From CAZXSK01 sp964642855 (GTDB lineage Bacteria; Planctomycetota; Phycisphaerae; SM23-33), in the NCBI GenBank assembly GCA_964642855.1, contig CAZXSK010000037.1:1-41554 (forward strand): DNA of 41,554 nt, in the 5' to 3' direction. The position numbers were made by a program, and so were the translations under genes. How positions within the stretch are numbered: the stretch's first letter is position 1; every line of letters starts with the position of its first letter. Shown here piece by piece: positions 14,059 to 22,791 of this stretch. The notes below the pieces were generated by a model that was given only the letters and a program-made list of their open reading frames with translations, was not told where the DNA came from and did no database searches.

Positions 14059-15125
14059 GCCGATCACCCGCCGTCGAGAAACTCTTCGTGCCCGGGCGCA
14101 TCTGCCTGTTCGGCGAGCACAGCGACTGGGCGTCGGAATACGAGCGTCACCCGGGCTACTGCCTGGTCATCGGCACCGACCAGGGCCTCTCGGCCACGGC
14201 CAGGCCCTCCGACGAATTCCGCGTCGAGACGCAACTGCCCGATGCCAACGGCCGGCCAAGCGGACGATTCCGACAGATGTCCTGCCCGTGGGACCGCCAG
14301 GTGCTGCTGGAAGCCGCCCGCGACCGCCAGGAGTTCTTCCGATACTGCGCGGGCGTCGCCCACGAGATCTTCGAACACCCGCAGGTCGACGGCGGCATCG
14401 AGCTGCGAATCACCGCCATGGACCTGCCCCTACGCAAGGGCGTCTCAAGCTCCGCCGCGGTGTGCATCCTGGTGGCCAAGGCGTTCGACGCCGTCTACCA
14501 GCTCGGCCTGTTCCCCCACGAAATGATGGACCTCGCCTATCGGGGTGAACGCCTCACGGGAAGCCAGTGCGGCAGGATGGACCAGGCCTGCATCTACGGC
14601 AACACGCCGGTGCTGCTGAACTTCAGGCCGTCGTGCGACGTCCGCGTCGAGCCGATCTTCCCCTCCAGGCCGATCTACATGTTCTTCGTCGACCTCGCCG
14701 GCAGGAAGGACACCGTCCGCATCCTCGCCGACCTTCGGGAAGACTTCGAAAACTCCCAAGGCCTCCAGCAGGCGCTGGGCCCGGAGAACGAACGCATCGT
14801 CCGCGCCGCACACCGCGCGCTGGGCGATGGCGACGCCGAAGCCCTCGGCCAGCTCGCCAGCGAAGCGCAGCGAATCTTCGACGACCTTGTCGCGCCCCAC
14901 AGCCCCCAGCAGCTCGAAAGCCCCCTGCTGCACAAGGTCCTCTCCCTGCCCCAGATCGCGGAGAACGTCCACGGCGGCAAGGGCGTCGGAAGCCAAGGCG
15001 ACGGAACCGCCCAGCTGATCGCCAAGAGCCCCCAGGACCGCGACGCGGCCATGCGGAAGATCACCGAGACCTTCCCGGACATGCAGTGCTTCCCGCTGAC
15101 GATCCGGCCTCACGACGTGGGGTAA
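14055..15125 (+). CDS. GHMP-family sugar kinase
   Basis: A 356-residue cytoplasmic kinase of the GHMP superfamily. It shows the galactokinase-like opening FVPGRICLFGEHSDW (residues 11-25), the ATP-binding loop KGVSSSAAVC (128-137), GERLTGSQCGRMDQA (164-178) carrying the catalytic-type Asp of MDQ, and the late Gly-rich motif GGKGVGSQGDG. The overall look is between galactokinase and arabino-/glucuronokinases, so the exact sugar is open. The ATG overlaps the glycosyltransferase stop by four bases and has GGGAGA upstream. Phosphorylation of a sugar later used by that glycosyltransferase is a reasonable inference. Confidence 0.8.
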   Translation: MSRSPAVEKLFVPGRICLFGEHSDWASEYERHPGYCLVIGTDQGLSATARPSDEFRVETQLPDANGRPSGRFRQMSCPWDRQVLLEAARDRQEFFRYCAGVAHEIFEHPQVDGGIELRITAMDLPLRKGVSSSAAVCILVAKAFDAVYQLGLFPHEMMDLAYRGERLTGSQCGRMDQACIYGNTPVLLNFRPSCDVRVEPIFPSRPIYMFFVDLAGRKDTVRILADLREDFENSQGLQQALGPENERIVRAAHRALGDGDAEALGQLASEAQRIFDDLVAPHSPQQLESPLLHKVLSLPQIAENVHGGKGVGSQGDGTAQLIAKSPQDRDAAMRKITETFPDMQCFPLTIRPHDVG

Positions 15126-15158
15126 CCAGCGGGGGCGTTCCGACAGCAGCAGAGAGAG

Positions 15159-15731
15159 TCAATCCGTGGCGTCGCCAGGCTCGACGCCGGTCTCGGCTTC
15201 GGTGGCACGCTTGTCCAGCACCGTGCGGTTCAGACGCAGATTCTGCTGCATCGCACGATTGCCCAGCCGCGACTCGGGATCCACCTTCGCCGCCCGCGCG
15301 TACAACGCGACCGCCTTCTCCGCCTGGCCGAGCTTCTCGTAACAGTACGCCAGCCAGAACGCGGCCTCGGCCTGGACCTCGGTGAACTCGCGGGCCCCGC
15401 CGGGACCGGCATCCGCGGCACCGACGTCGCCGGATCCGCCCGGGTCGGGCACGAGCGGTTCGAGCTTCGCCGCGGCCTTGGCGAACTGCAGGCCGGAGAT
15501 CAGCTTGATGGCCTCGTCGATCGTCCTCCGCGAGGAACCTTCCCCGAGTTTCATCGCCTTGCCCGAAGTCGAACGGTCCCGTCTCTCAACGCCCGGGGGC
15601 AGGCTGTCTTCGGCCTCTTCGATCTCGGCGGAGCTCTCGTACTGCGGAGCCGGAAGCCCTGCCGAGCTGCAACCGGCCAGCGCAACCAACCCCCCGACGG
15701 CCACAACCAGAATGACGCGGTCAGCCTTCAT
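15159..15731 (-). CDS. TPR-like lipoprotein in the ECF sigma operon
   Basis: A 190-residue envelope lipoprotein: signal peptide with lipobox ALAGC (Cys21), a low-complexity Glu/Pro/Gly region, then a helical part. That part has one clear tetratricopeptide-type repeat, AAFWLAYCYEKLGQAEKAVA then LYARAAKVDPES, near residues 120-155. TPRs bind proteins, so a scaffolding role is likely. The start overlaps the end of the upstream coiled-coil gene by 11 bp, so it is translationally coupled and forms the third gene of the sigma/anti-sigma operon. It may be part of the stress-sensing module. Confidence 0.72.
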   Translation of the reverse strand: MKADRVILVVAVGGLVALAGCSSAGLPAPQYESSAEIEEAEDSLPPGVERRDRSTSGKAMKLGEGSSRRTIDEAIKLISGLQFAKAAAKLEPLVPDPGGSGDVGAADAGPGGAREFTEVQAEAAFWLAYCYEKLGQAEKAVALYARAAKVDPESRLGNRAMQQNLRLNRTVLDKRATEAETGVEPGDATD

Positions 15732-17301
15732 CGTCCACCCCCGAGAGGATCATCTTCGCCTCCAGCAGCCAAAGCTGCACCGGGCGCGGATCCCTGCGAA
15801 GGTCCAGTACCGACTCCACCTGCCGGTCCACCTCGACGTCCGAGACTGCCGCGGCGAACGAGGATTCCGCCTGCTCGTCTCCGATCCTCAGCAGGTCCAG
15901 CCGAAGCAGCAGCACTTCCAACTGGTCGATCAACTTCCGGGCCCGGTCGGTGCGAACGTCGTCGGCCAGATCGGCCGAGCGGTCCAGCATCCCGTTCGAC
16001 CACACCGCCTGCTGACGGGCAGCCAGCCCTTCCTTGCCCTTGGAGGACACATTCAGGTAGATCCGCCGGAGGTCCTCTTCCAGCGACGTCCGGGCCTTTT
16101 CCAGCTTCGCGATCCGGTCGGACTCCACACCTCGCAGCCGGCGGATCTCCGTTTCGTGACTTTCCTTCGCCTCGGCAAGCTTTTCCGAAGCCGCTGCCAG
16201 CTTCGCCTTGTACGACTGCTCAGCCGATTCCCGCTCCCGGAGGGTCTGCTGGAGTTCGTCCCGCAGGCCCTCGACGACGCCGAGCGTCTTCTCGTGATCC
16301 TTGCGCAGCTTCGCCAGCTCGGCGCGGGTGCGATCCAGCTGGGTTCGCACGTCGGCGAGGGCTTCAGCCTCCTTGCGGTCGAGCGTCACTGCCTCGTCGG
16401 TGTCGACGCCCTTACCCCGCTTCGTCACAGCCGTCTCGGTTTTGTCGTACAACCTGGAAGCAACCTGCTCGCCGTTCCGTTTGCCCTGGTCCTGTCCCTG
16501 GCCTTGCCCCTGCTGGCTCGCGACGTCGTCGTCAAGCTCACTGGCCTTTTCAGGCCGGCGGGCAATGGGCGCCGAACGCGGCTGGTCGCGGAACGAATCC
16601 ACGTCGGACCACTCTCCGTCGTCATCCTCGCCGGCATCGGCCAAGGCCGCGCCGCTCCCGCCCGTCTCCGAATCGAGCAGCTTCTTCTCGAATTTCCCAT
16701 TCACATCCTGCCCGTCTCCCATGGCCAGGCGGGAGTCCCGTTCCGTAAGCTCGGCAAGTTGCTGACGAACGGTCTGCAACTCGCGGCGGGTTTCCTTGAG
16801 CTTCTGATAGTACGTGTCGGTCGATTCCGATTCGCCGGGCGCGCGGGCTGGTTTCTCAGCTGCCGTCCCGGGAGCGTGTCCATCGGTCATCTCTGGGCGG
16901 CTGTCGCTGACGTCAGGCTGGGGCATCGCCGGGGCGCTACCCGATCCGGCTGACTCCGCCACGCGACTCAGGGCAGCGAGCGCATCGTCCCGCTGCCGCC
17001 GCAGCTCCTGCACGCGTGCTTCGAGCTCCGCCACCCGCGACGCGGGCCGGCTGTCGCTCACGGCCGGGCGCTCGGGCTGGGATCGGGCCATCACGCCGAT
17101 GGCGATCATGCCCACCAGCCCCGCCAGGACCGATGCCGCTGCAGCCACCGGAACGATCCGCCAGACCACCCGTACCAGTCGCCCGGTCGGGGCGATGGCC
17201 GGGGCCTCCGGAAGGTCGGCTTCCTCAACGGCGCGGTCTGCCCCCCAGGTCCTCAGCAGGCGTTCGGTCGACGCATTCAGTTTGTCCTGTTCGTCGGTCA
17301 T
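15721..17301 (-). CDS. Single-pass coiled-coil membrane protein, probable anti-sigma factor
   Basis: A 526-residue protein with a short cytosolic N-terminus, one membrane segment (about residues 45-70) and a long periplasmic part. That part has a coiled coil after the membrane (about 88-112), a disordered acidic region with VSDSRP twice and a GQGQGQDQG tract, and a second long coiled coil at about 320-440 rich in Glu, Lys and Arg. It begins 46 bp after the ECF sigma gene, the usual place for its anti-sigma factor, and the single-pass topology fits. The common zinc anti-sigma motif (HxxxCxxC) is absent, so the assignment rests on context. The 3' end overlaps the TPR lipoprotein start. Confidence 0.6.
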   Translation of the reverse strand: MTDEQDKLNASTERLLRTWGADRAVEEADLPEAPAIAPTGRLVRVVWRIVPVAAAASVLAGLVGMIAIGVMARSQPERPAVSDSRPASRVAELEARVQELRRQRDDALAALSRVAESAGSGSAPAMPQPDVSDSRPEMTDGHAPGTAAEKPARAPGESESTDTYYQKLKETRRELQTVRQQLAELTERDSRLAMGDGQDVNGKFEKKLLDSETGGSGAALADAGEDDDGEWSDVDSFRDQPRSAPIARRPEKASELDDDVASQQGQGQGQDQGKRNGEQVASRLYDKTETAVTKRGKGVDTDEAVTLDRKEAEALADVRTQLDRTRAELAKLRKDHEKTLGVVEGLRDELQQTLRERESAEQSYKAKLAAASEKLAEAKESHETEIRRLRGVESDRIAKLEKARTSLEEDLRRIYLNVSSKGKEGLAARQQAVWSNGMLDRSADLADDVRTDRARKLIDQLEVLLLRLDLLRIGDEQAESSFAAAVSDVEVDRQVESVLDLRRDPRPVQLWLLEAKMILSGVDDEG

Positions 17302-17347
17302 CTCACTAGTTCTTATCGTTTTTCAGGGCACCGGCGCAGCATTTTTC

Positions 17348-17920
17348 CTATTCCACGATCCCTTTGATTCTAAGGCAATTCTGGATCAGCGCTTGGGATT
17401 CCTTCAATCTCAGGCGAACCGTCGCCTCGGCCAGGCCGGTCTCCGCGGCGATGGCGCGGGTCGTCAGGCCGTCCACGTAGCGCAGGCGAACCACGCGGTG
17501 CAGCTCGTCGGGAAGCTCGCCAACGCAGTCGGAAACCGCATCCATCCGCTCGCGCCACTGGGGGTCGCCCCGGCGGTCCAGGTCGGCTTCGAAGACCTCG
17601 GCTGCTATCTCCGGATCGTACGAATCCGCGCCGTCCCTGCTGCCCCACCGGCGCCTGGTTACGTTGCGGGCGATAGTGGAAATCCACGTCCCGAAACGCC
17701 CGCGCTGGGGGTCGAATGTCCGGATCGACTTGTATGCCCGAAGGAATGTTTCCTGCACCAGGTCGTCGGCGTCGGAGGCCTGAAAGCCGCTGCGGAGGAA
17801 ATACGCTTTCACCCGCCGGCCGTGGTGTTCGTAAAGGGCGCGAAAGGCCGACTCGTCGCCCTCGACAACCTGGCGAACGAGCTGGGAGGTCCGGTCTGTT
17901 CCGCGCGGAGAAGGAGTCAC
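17348..17920 (-). CDS. ECF-family RNA polymerase sigma factor
   Basis: A 190-residue alternative sigma factor. Region 2 is visible from about residue 25 to 90, with the core-binding DADDLVQETFLRAYKSI, the promoter-melting segment FGTWISTIARN and the basic RRRWG. Region 4 is the C-terminal helix-turn-helix (LPDELHRVVRLRYVDGLT then IAAETGLAEATVRLRL). It would redirect RNA polymerase to envelope or stress genes, held by the membrane protein encoded just downstream. The start is a GTG, and a sigma-70-like promoter ends only 10 bp before it, suggesting a nearly leaderless mRNA. No GGAAC-type ECF self-promoter was recognised. Confidence 0.92.
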   Translation of the reverse strand: MTPSPRGTDRTSQLVRQVVEGDESAFRALYEHHGRRVKAYFLRSGFQASDADDLVQETFLRAYKSIRTFDPQRGRFGTWISTIARNVTRRRWGSRDGADSYDPEIAAEVFEADLDRRGDPQWRERMDAVSDCVGELPDELHRVVRLRYVDGLTTRAIAAETGLAEATVRLRLKESQALIQNCLRIKGIVE

Positions 17921-17930
17921 GTCACGGAAG

Positions 17931-17960
17931 ATTCTGCGGTATCGCCCGCCCTGCTGTCAA
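17931..17960 (-). promoter_or_regulatory. Promoter of the ECF sigma operon
   Basis: On the minus strand a perfect TTGACA (17960-17955), an 18-bp spacer and CAGAAT (17936-17931, 4 of 6) precede the GTG at 17920 by 10 bp. Confidence 0.5.
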
Positions 17961-18052
17961 CGAGCAGGGCAAATTGGCTGGTTTCGCGCAAAATCATGCC
18001 CCATGGATACATCTCCCGGGCACGGACGACTTTGGAGACAGGAGAACGACGA

Positions 18053-19363
18053 ATGAAACCAACCCGCCGGAACGCCGAAGCATCCTTGATCCTCCTGGCC
18101 ATTCTCGTGCTGACCGCCGCAACGGCGCGGGCAGACGGAGTGATGGCCCCGTTGTACATCGAGCACGGAAATGCAGCCGGGCCAATGCTCGAATCGCCCA
18201 GGCAGGAAGCCGCCCTGATCACCGACGGCAACAAGGTGCGCGTGGTCCTGCGGACCCACGTGCGCACCGATTCCCGGGAAGTTGCCTGGCTGGTGCCCGT
18301 CCCGGCCAGGCCCGTCGACGTCCAGCCGGGCGACCCGAACCTCCTGCCCCTGCTCGACGCAATCACCGCACCGAAGTTCTACGAGGTCCAGCGATCCAGC
18401 CAATGGCTGAAGTGCGGCTGCGGGGCCGGGGCACAAGGCAATGTGGTCCGGGACTCCACGGTGACCGTTCACGAATCCGGCGTGGCAGGGATCTTCGCCT
18501 ATACCACCCTCTCGGCCGGGAAGACCGACGACCTGGTCGACTGGCTGAAGAACAACCGCTTCGCCGTGCCCGAGGGCATCGGGCATGCCGCCCGACCCTA
18601 CGTGGACGAGGGATGGCATTGGCTGGCGATGAAACTCCGCCCCCAAGCCACCGACGACCCGAACCTGGTGCCACACCCCATCAGCTACCGCTACGAAAGC
18701 AACAGGCTGGTGTACCCGCTGATCATCTCCCAGCCGTCGGCTGCGAAGGAAAACGAGATTCTCCTGTACGTATTGGCCTCCAGCCGATACGCCGCCGCCA
18801 ACTGGCCCAACGTGACCGTCGACCCCGACCGGGTGAAGCTCATGCCCAAGGGCGCGGAGACGACCAACTACGTCTCGCTCTTCCGCCAGGCGTGCGGGCG
18901 AAAGCGCTCGACCGCCGGCCCGCTGCAGTACGGCGACCCGAAACCGGCGCTGGTCACCGAGTACGCCGATACCATCTGGCGCGAGAGCATTCTTCAGGCA
19001 GACTACGGCCGGATGATGGGCACCAAGATCCCCCCCGCCAAACCGCTGGGCAAATCCACCGCTGTTACGGAACTCTCCCGGATCGGGGATCCGATCCACC
19101 TCACCCGCCTGCGAACGATCATCACGCCCGAGCAGATGTCCCGCGACGTCGTGCTGGTGCCCGTGACGGGTTGGGAGCCGGTCTACGGGGGCTTCGAGGT
19201 AGGTAAGGCCGAGGCGCGCAGGCAACATGTCGCAGCCGTCGGACGAGCAGGCCTGCTGGTGTTCCTGCTGACTCTGGGCACGGTGATCCGCCGGCGGAAG
19301 TACCTGCGCATCGCGGGGGTCGCGATGATCGCCCTGGCCTGTATCGCCCTGGCAATGACCTGA
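18053..19363 (+). CDS. DUF2330-family secreted, C-terminally membrane-anchored protein
   Basis: A 436-residue protein with a signal peptide (hydrophobic SLILLAILVLTAATARA, residues 11-27) that begins the mature chain DGVMAPLYIEHG. The conserved DUF2330 features are present: EVAWLVPVPARP, then the short Cys cluster KCGCGAGA, and WHWLAMKL. The C-terminus has two hydrophobic stretches (GLLVFLLTLG, then IAGVAMIALACIALAM), so it stays membrane-bound with the domain outside. The biochemical function of the family is unknown. The ATG at 18053 follows AGGAGA, although the frame is open much further upstream. A lipoprotein gene follows after 19 bp, probably in the same operon. Confidence 0.8.
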   Translation: MKPTRRNAEASLILLAILVLTAATARADGVMAPLYIEHGNAAGPMLESPRQEAALITDGNKVRVVLRTHVRTDSREVAWLVPVPARPVDVQPGDPNLLPLLDAITAPKFYEVQRSSQWLKCGCGAGAQGNVVRDSTVTVHESGVAGIFAYTTLSAGKTDDLVDWLKNNRFAVPEGIGHAARPYVDEGWHWLAMKLRPQATDDPNLVPHPISYRYESNRLVYPLIISQPSAAKENEILLYVLASSRYAAANWPNVTVDPDRVKLMPKGAETTNYVSLFRQACGRKRSTAGPLQYGDPKPALVTEYADTIWRESILQADYGRMMGTKIPPAKPLGKSTAVTELSRIGDPIHLTRLRTIITPEQMSRDVVLVPVTGWEPVYGGFEVGKAEARRQHVAAVGRAGLLVFLLTLGTVIRRRKYLRIAGVAMIALACIALAMT

Positions 19364-19382
19364 CAGATCGAAGGAGAGTTCC

Positions 19383-20009
19383 ATGAGCGTTCTGAAAGCC
19401 GCGCCCGCTTCCGTGCTTCTCTGCCTGCTGACAGCCGGAGGGTGCTTCTACATACCCACCGACGAGGACCGCGTGAATTTCGGCCTCCACGAGATCGAAA
19501 CGCTGCACTGGGCGCAGAAACAGTCCCTGCTTCTGCGCGACCAGCAGCAGACCTGGGCGAGGAAACTCTCCGGCGACCCGCGCGTCAGCGACTGCCAGAT
19601 CGCGATTCACCCGGACATGGAGAAGACCCCGATCGGCCAGCGTCCGACCGTGAAGTTCTCGGCCTTTGTCGTCTTCGACCCGGACGAGGAAGACCTCCGC
19701 GCCATCGACAAGACCCAGCAGCAGTTCATCGACGTCGCCCAGGCGGACCCGAACGCTCTCCCTTCCCTGGGAGACACGCCCGAGCAGCGAACCGAAGCCG
19801 CACGCAAACTCGGGCGCGAGCAGCAGCTTTCTGTCATCCTCAGCGACCTGCTGCGAAGCTCCGCCAGGCAGGCCGGGCTGGAGGTCAGTTTCGTTCTGGA
19901 AGGTGCAGAACATGACGGCCGGTTCCTGATGACCGGCGAGTTGAAGCACCCCCTCGCCAAGACCTGTCAGGAAGCATGGGACCTCAACACCAAGCCCGTT
20001 GAGCCCTAG
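19383..20009 (+). CDS. Lipoprotein of unknown function
   Basis: A 208-residue envelope lipoprotein. The signal sequence ends in the lipobox TAGGC (Cys21), followed by FYIPTDEDRVNFG. The rest is hydrophilic and mixed alpha/beta in appearance, with many Gln and Asp. I recognise no domain. AAGGAG lies 6 bp before the ATG. The gene starts 19 bp after the DUF2330 gene, so the two are likely co-transcribed and may act together at the membrane. It ends 42 bp from the convergent mtnA. Confidence 0.65.
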   Translation: MSVLKAAPASVLLCLLTAGGCFYIPTDEDRVNFGLHEIETLHWAQKQSLLLRDQQQTWARKLSGDPRVSDCQIAIHPDMEKTPIGQRPTVKFSAFVVFDPDEEDLRAIDKTQQQFIDVAQADPNALPSLGDTPEQRTEAARKLGREQQLSVILSDLLRSSARQAGLEVSFVLEGAEHDGRFLMTGELKHPLAKTCQEAWDLNTKPVEP

Positions 20010-20051
20010 AGGCGACCCTGGAGACGCCGCCCGAGCCCCCGAGAGCGGCTG

Positions 20052-21128
20052 TCAGCCCTCGATCATCGCACGCACGTTCCGCTCGTTGACCGGCGAGATC
20101 ACGCCGCGGTCGGTGATGATCCCGGCGATCAGCTCGGCCGGGGTCACGTCGAAGGCCGGCGAGTAGGTTCGCACGCCGTCGGGGGCCGTCCGCCGGCCGA
20201 AGCCTTCGGTGATTTCCTCTGCCCCGCGCTGCTCGATGGGGATATCGTCGCCGCACGCAAGCGACAGGTCGAAGGTGCTGTACGGGGCAGCGACGTAGAA
20301 CGGAATCTCGTGACGGGCGGCCAGCACCGCCACGCCGTAGGTGCCGATCTTGTTGGCTGCGTCGCCGTTTGCGGCGATGCGGTCGGCCCCGGTGATCACC
20401 AGCGAGACCTTGCCCTCCTTCATCACCTGCCCGGCCATATTGTCGGTAATCACCGACGCGTCGATGCCCGCCTGCATGAGCTCCCACGCGGTCAGTCGCG
20501 AGCCCTGCAGTAACGGGCGGGTTTCGTCGCAGTAGACCGCGAAGCGATGCCCCTGGGCGTGGGCGACGTACATGCCCGCCGTCGCCGTGCCGATGCCCCC
20601 CGTCGCCAGCGCGCCCGCGTTGCAGTGCGTCAGCACCGCGGTGTGCTCGCGGATGATCCCCGCTGCATGTCGCCCGATCGACAGGCAGAGTTCGACGTCC
20701 TCGTCGTGAATCGCTTTGGCTTCGGCGAGCAGGGCCTCACGACCTTGCGTTCCACCGGCCGGGGCGACATCCTTGGACCTATCGCACATGCGACCGACCG
20801 CCCAGGACAGGTTCACCGCCGTCGGACGCGACGTGCAGAGGTACTGGCCTTGGCGGGAGAGTTCGTCCAGGAAGGCCTCGCCGTCCGGCGCGCCCTGGGC
20901 TGCGATGACCATACCGTACGCGGCAGCCACACCAATGGCCGGCGCGCCGCGGACGACCAGGCGCTTGATCGCGTCGAACACGGCTGGAACGTCGCGACAG
21001 TCCAGGTAGGTGGTCTCCAGGGGCAGGCGCGTCTGATCGAGCAGGCGGAGATAGCCGGTCGAAGCGTCGCCGACCCACCGGGCGACGTCCGCCGGTGGCT
21101 TGACGGTGGAAAGATCGATCTCGTTCAT
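20052..21128 (-). CDS. mtnA: Methylthioribose-1-phosphate isomerase
   Basis: MtnA isomerises 5-methylthioribose-1-phosphate to the ribulose form in the methionine salvage pathway; close relatives also isomerise 5-deoxyribose-1-phosphate. The 358-residue protein has the family motifs RGAPAIGVAAAYGM (60-73), THCNAGALATGG with the catalytic Cys169, and the catalytic Asp249 in GADRIAANGDAANKIGTY. A late PVNERNVRAM completes the pattern, and the length is typical. No other mtn gene is in the window, so the rest of the pathway lies elsewhere. It is divergent from the ceramidase-like gene, with about 50 bp between starts. Confidence 0.94.
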   Translation of the reverse strand: MNEIDLSTVKPPADVARWVGDASTGYLRLLDQTRLPLETTYLDCRDVPAVFDAIKRLVVRGAPAIGVAAAYGMVIAAQGAPDGEAFLDELSRQGQYLCTSRPTAVNLSWAVGRMCDRSKDVAPAGGTQGREALLAEAKAIHDEDVELCLSIGRHAAGIIREHTAVLTHCNAGALATGGIGTATAGMYVAHAQGHRFAVYCDETRPLLQGSRLTAWELMQAGIDASVITDNMAGQVMKEGKVSLVITGADRIAANGDAANKIGTYGVAVLAARHEIPFYVAAPYSTFDLSLACGDDIPIEQRGAEEITEGFGRRTAPDGVRTYSPAFDVTPAELIAGIITDRGVISPVNERNVRAMIEG

Positions 21129-21180
21129 GACGGGAACCTATCCCATTTGTCCGCTCGCTGCAAGACGCGCACTCGCTACA

Positions 21181-22674
21181 ATGCAGGGCGTGAGCGACCG
21201 GACCACGATAACTCGCTGCGGGACACGGAGGCTGCTTGCCGCCGCCGGCGTACTGGCCATGCTGGCCGGCGGGTTCGTGTTGCTGGTGGGCCCCTGGCCG
21301 CAGATTGACACGCCGTTTGAGGACTCGGATTACGCCCGGCGGACGATCGCGCGAATCGAGACCATCCCCCGCGGCGCACCGACAGGACCGTTGCTGGCGG
21401 GGGCAGCCAAGGTCGACATCACCCCCCGCACGGGCGAGCCGCTGGCGGGGTTCGGCCACAGGGATCCCAAGGCCTCGGAGGGCACGCCCGAGACGATGTA
21501 CGCGCGGGCGATCACGCTGACCAATGGCCGGTCGACGGTCACGATCGTCGGCGGCGACCTGCTGCTGGTGATGCGCGAGCTCCGCGACGCGATTCTCCAG
21601 AGACTGCCCCTCCCCCGCCGCGAGATCTACTTCACCGCCACCCACACCCACTCCGGGCCCGGGGCGTACTCCACCCGCTGGGTCGACCAGTTCGTACTCG
21701 GCGGGTACGACGCCGACGTCGCCGAGCGCCTTGCCGATGCGTTCGCCGAGGCGATCCGGCGCAGCCGGGCGAGTCTCCTTCCCGCGACGCTGCACACGCA
21801 GATCGTCCGCCCTCCGGGCGGGCGGGCGAGAAAGTATGTCCGAAACCGCGTGGACGACGCCGCAGACGCCCACGGCACGCTGGCTGCGATGGTCGTCCGC
21901 GACGCGGCGGGAGGCCAGGCGCTGGCGACGATGGTCGTGGCCAGTGGGCACCCGACCTGCTTTGGCCGACGGAACCGCACGGCGCGGGGCGACTACCCCT
22001 CGCGCGTCGTCGCGGAGATCGAGCAGCGGCTGGGCGGCGTGGGCCTGTTCGCGATCGGGGCTCCGGGTTCGATGGCCGTGGCGGACAACGGCAGCCGGGG
22101 CGAGCAGCGCGCAACACGCGTCGCCGAGAGTATCGTCCGGGAACTGCAGCAAGCGGGCGCGATTGAAGAGGGCGTGGAGGGGTCGCGGCGCGTCGCGATC
22201 GCAGCGGCGGTGCTGGAGGTCGACCTGCCCCCCCACCAGTACCCGCTGGGCGAGTCGCTGCGGCTTTCACCGGTGATCACCCGGCTGCTGCATGACCGCT
22301 CGACCAGCATCCACGCGATCCGCGTGGGCGATGTGGTACTGTTGGGGATGCCCGCGGACTACTCGGGCGAGCTGGCGATGGCGTTGGAGGCGTCGATCGG
22401 GTCGAAACCCCAGCCGCTTGTCACGAGCTTCAACGGCGACTACATCGGTTACCTGCTGCCCACCGAGAGGTACGCCCGCAGCGACTACGAGACGCGTGAC
22501 ATGAACGTGTTCGGCCGGTGGTGCGGGGCATATTTCAACGACCTGGCCCGCCGGTTGGTGGTGCGTCTCTCGGATATGCAAAGGTCGCAACGACCGATAA
22601 CATTCCGCGGCGCGGGAGATTCGCCGGCGGATCTCGAAAACCCGGCCGGCCGGGCAAAACAAAACTCACCTTGA
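21181..22674 (+). CDS. Neutral/alkaline ceramidase-like hydrolase
   Basis: A protein of about 497 residues with one N-terminal hydrophobic segment (LLAAAGVLAMLAGGFVLLV), so it is exported or membrane-anchored. It matches the N-terminal ceramidase domain family: AAKVDITPRTGEPLAGFGHR, then the metal-binding THTHSGPGA and MVVASGHPTCFG. The canonical ceramidase GDxSPN nucleophile motif is not seen; the equivalent stretch reads AIGAPGSMAVADNGSRG. The substrate is therefore uncertain, and planctomycetes use this family broadly. The start is ambiguous between ATG 21181 and GTG 21190. A TACAAT at 21177-21182 overlaps the ATG and would favour a near-leaderless GTG. Confidence 0.75.
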   Translation: MQGVSDRTTITRCGTRRLLAAAGVLAMLAGGFVLLVGPWPQIDTPFEDSDYARRTIARIETIPRGAPTGPLLAGAAKVDITPRTGEPLAGFGHRDPKASEGTPETMYARAITLTNGRSTVTIVGGDLLLVMRELRDAILQRLPLPRREIYFTATHTHSGPGAYSTRWVDQFVLGGYDADVAERLADAFAEAIRRSRASLLPATLHTQIVRPPGGRARKYVRNRVDDAADAHGTLAAMVVRDAAGGQALATMVVASGHPTCFGRRNRTARGDYPSRVVAEIEQRLGGVGLFAIGAPGSMAVADNGSRGEQRATRVAESIVRELQQAGAIEEGVEGSRRVAIAAAVLEVDLPPHQYPLGESLRLSPVITRLLHDRSTSIHAIRVGDVVLLGMPADYSGELAMALEASIGSKPQPLVTSFNGDYIGYLLPTERYARSDYETRDMNVFGRWCGAYFNDLARRLVVRLSDMQRSQRPITFRGAGDSPADLENPAGRAKQNSP

Positions 22675-22698
22675 CGAGCGCACCGGCCGATATATAAC
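22671..22698 (+). promoter_or_regulatory. Sigma-70-type promoter of csrA
   Basis: TTGACG (22671-22676, 5 of 6), a 16-bp spacer and TATAAC (22693-22698, 5 of 6). The -35 contains the stop codon of the upstream gene. The leader to the csrA ATG would be about 85 nt. Confidence 0.65.
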
Positions 22699-22791
22699 CT
22701 TGAAGGTTGACGCTTTATGCGTCGGCAACGGATTCTGCGAGCCACCCGGGCATTTCCGCCGCCGCCGGACAGGCCGAGGAAGGAACCGACA

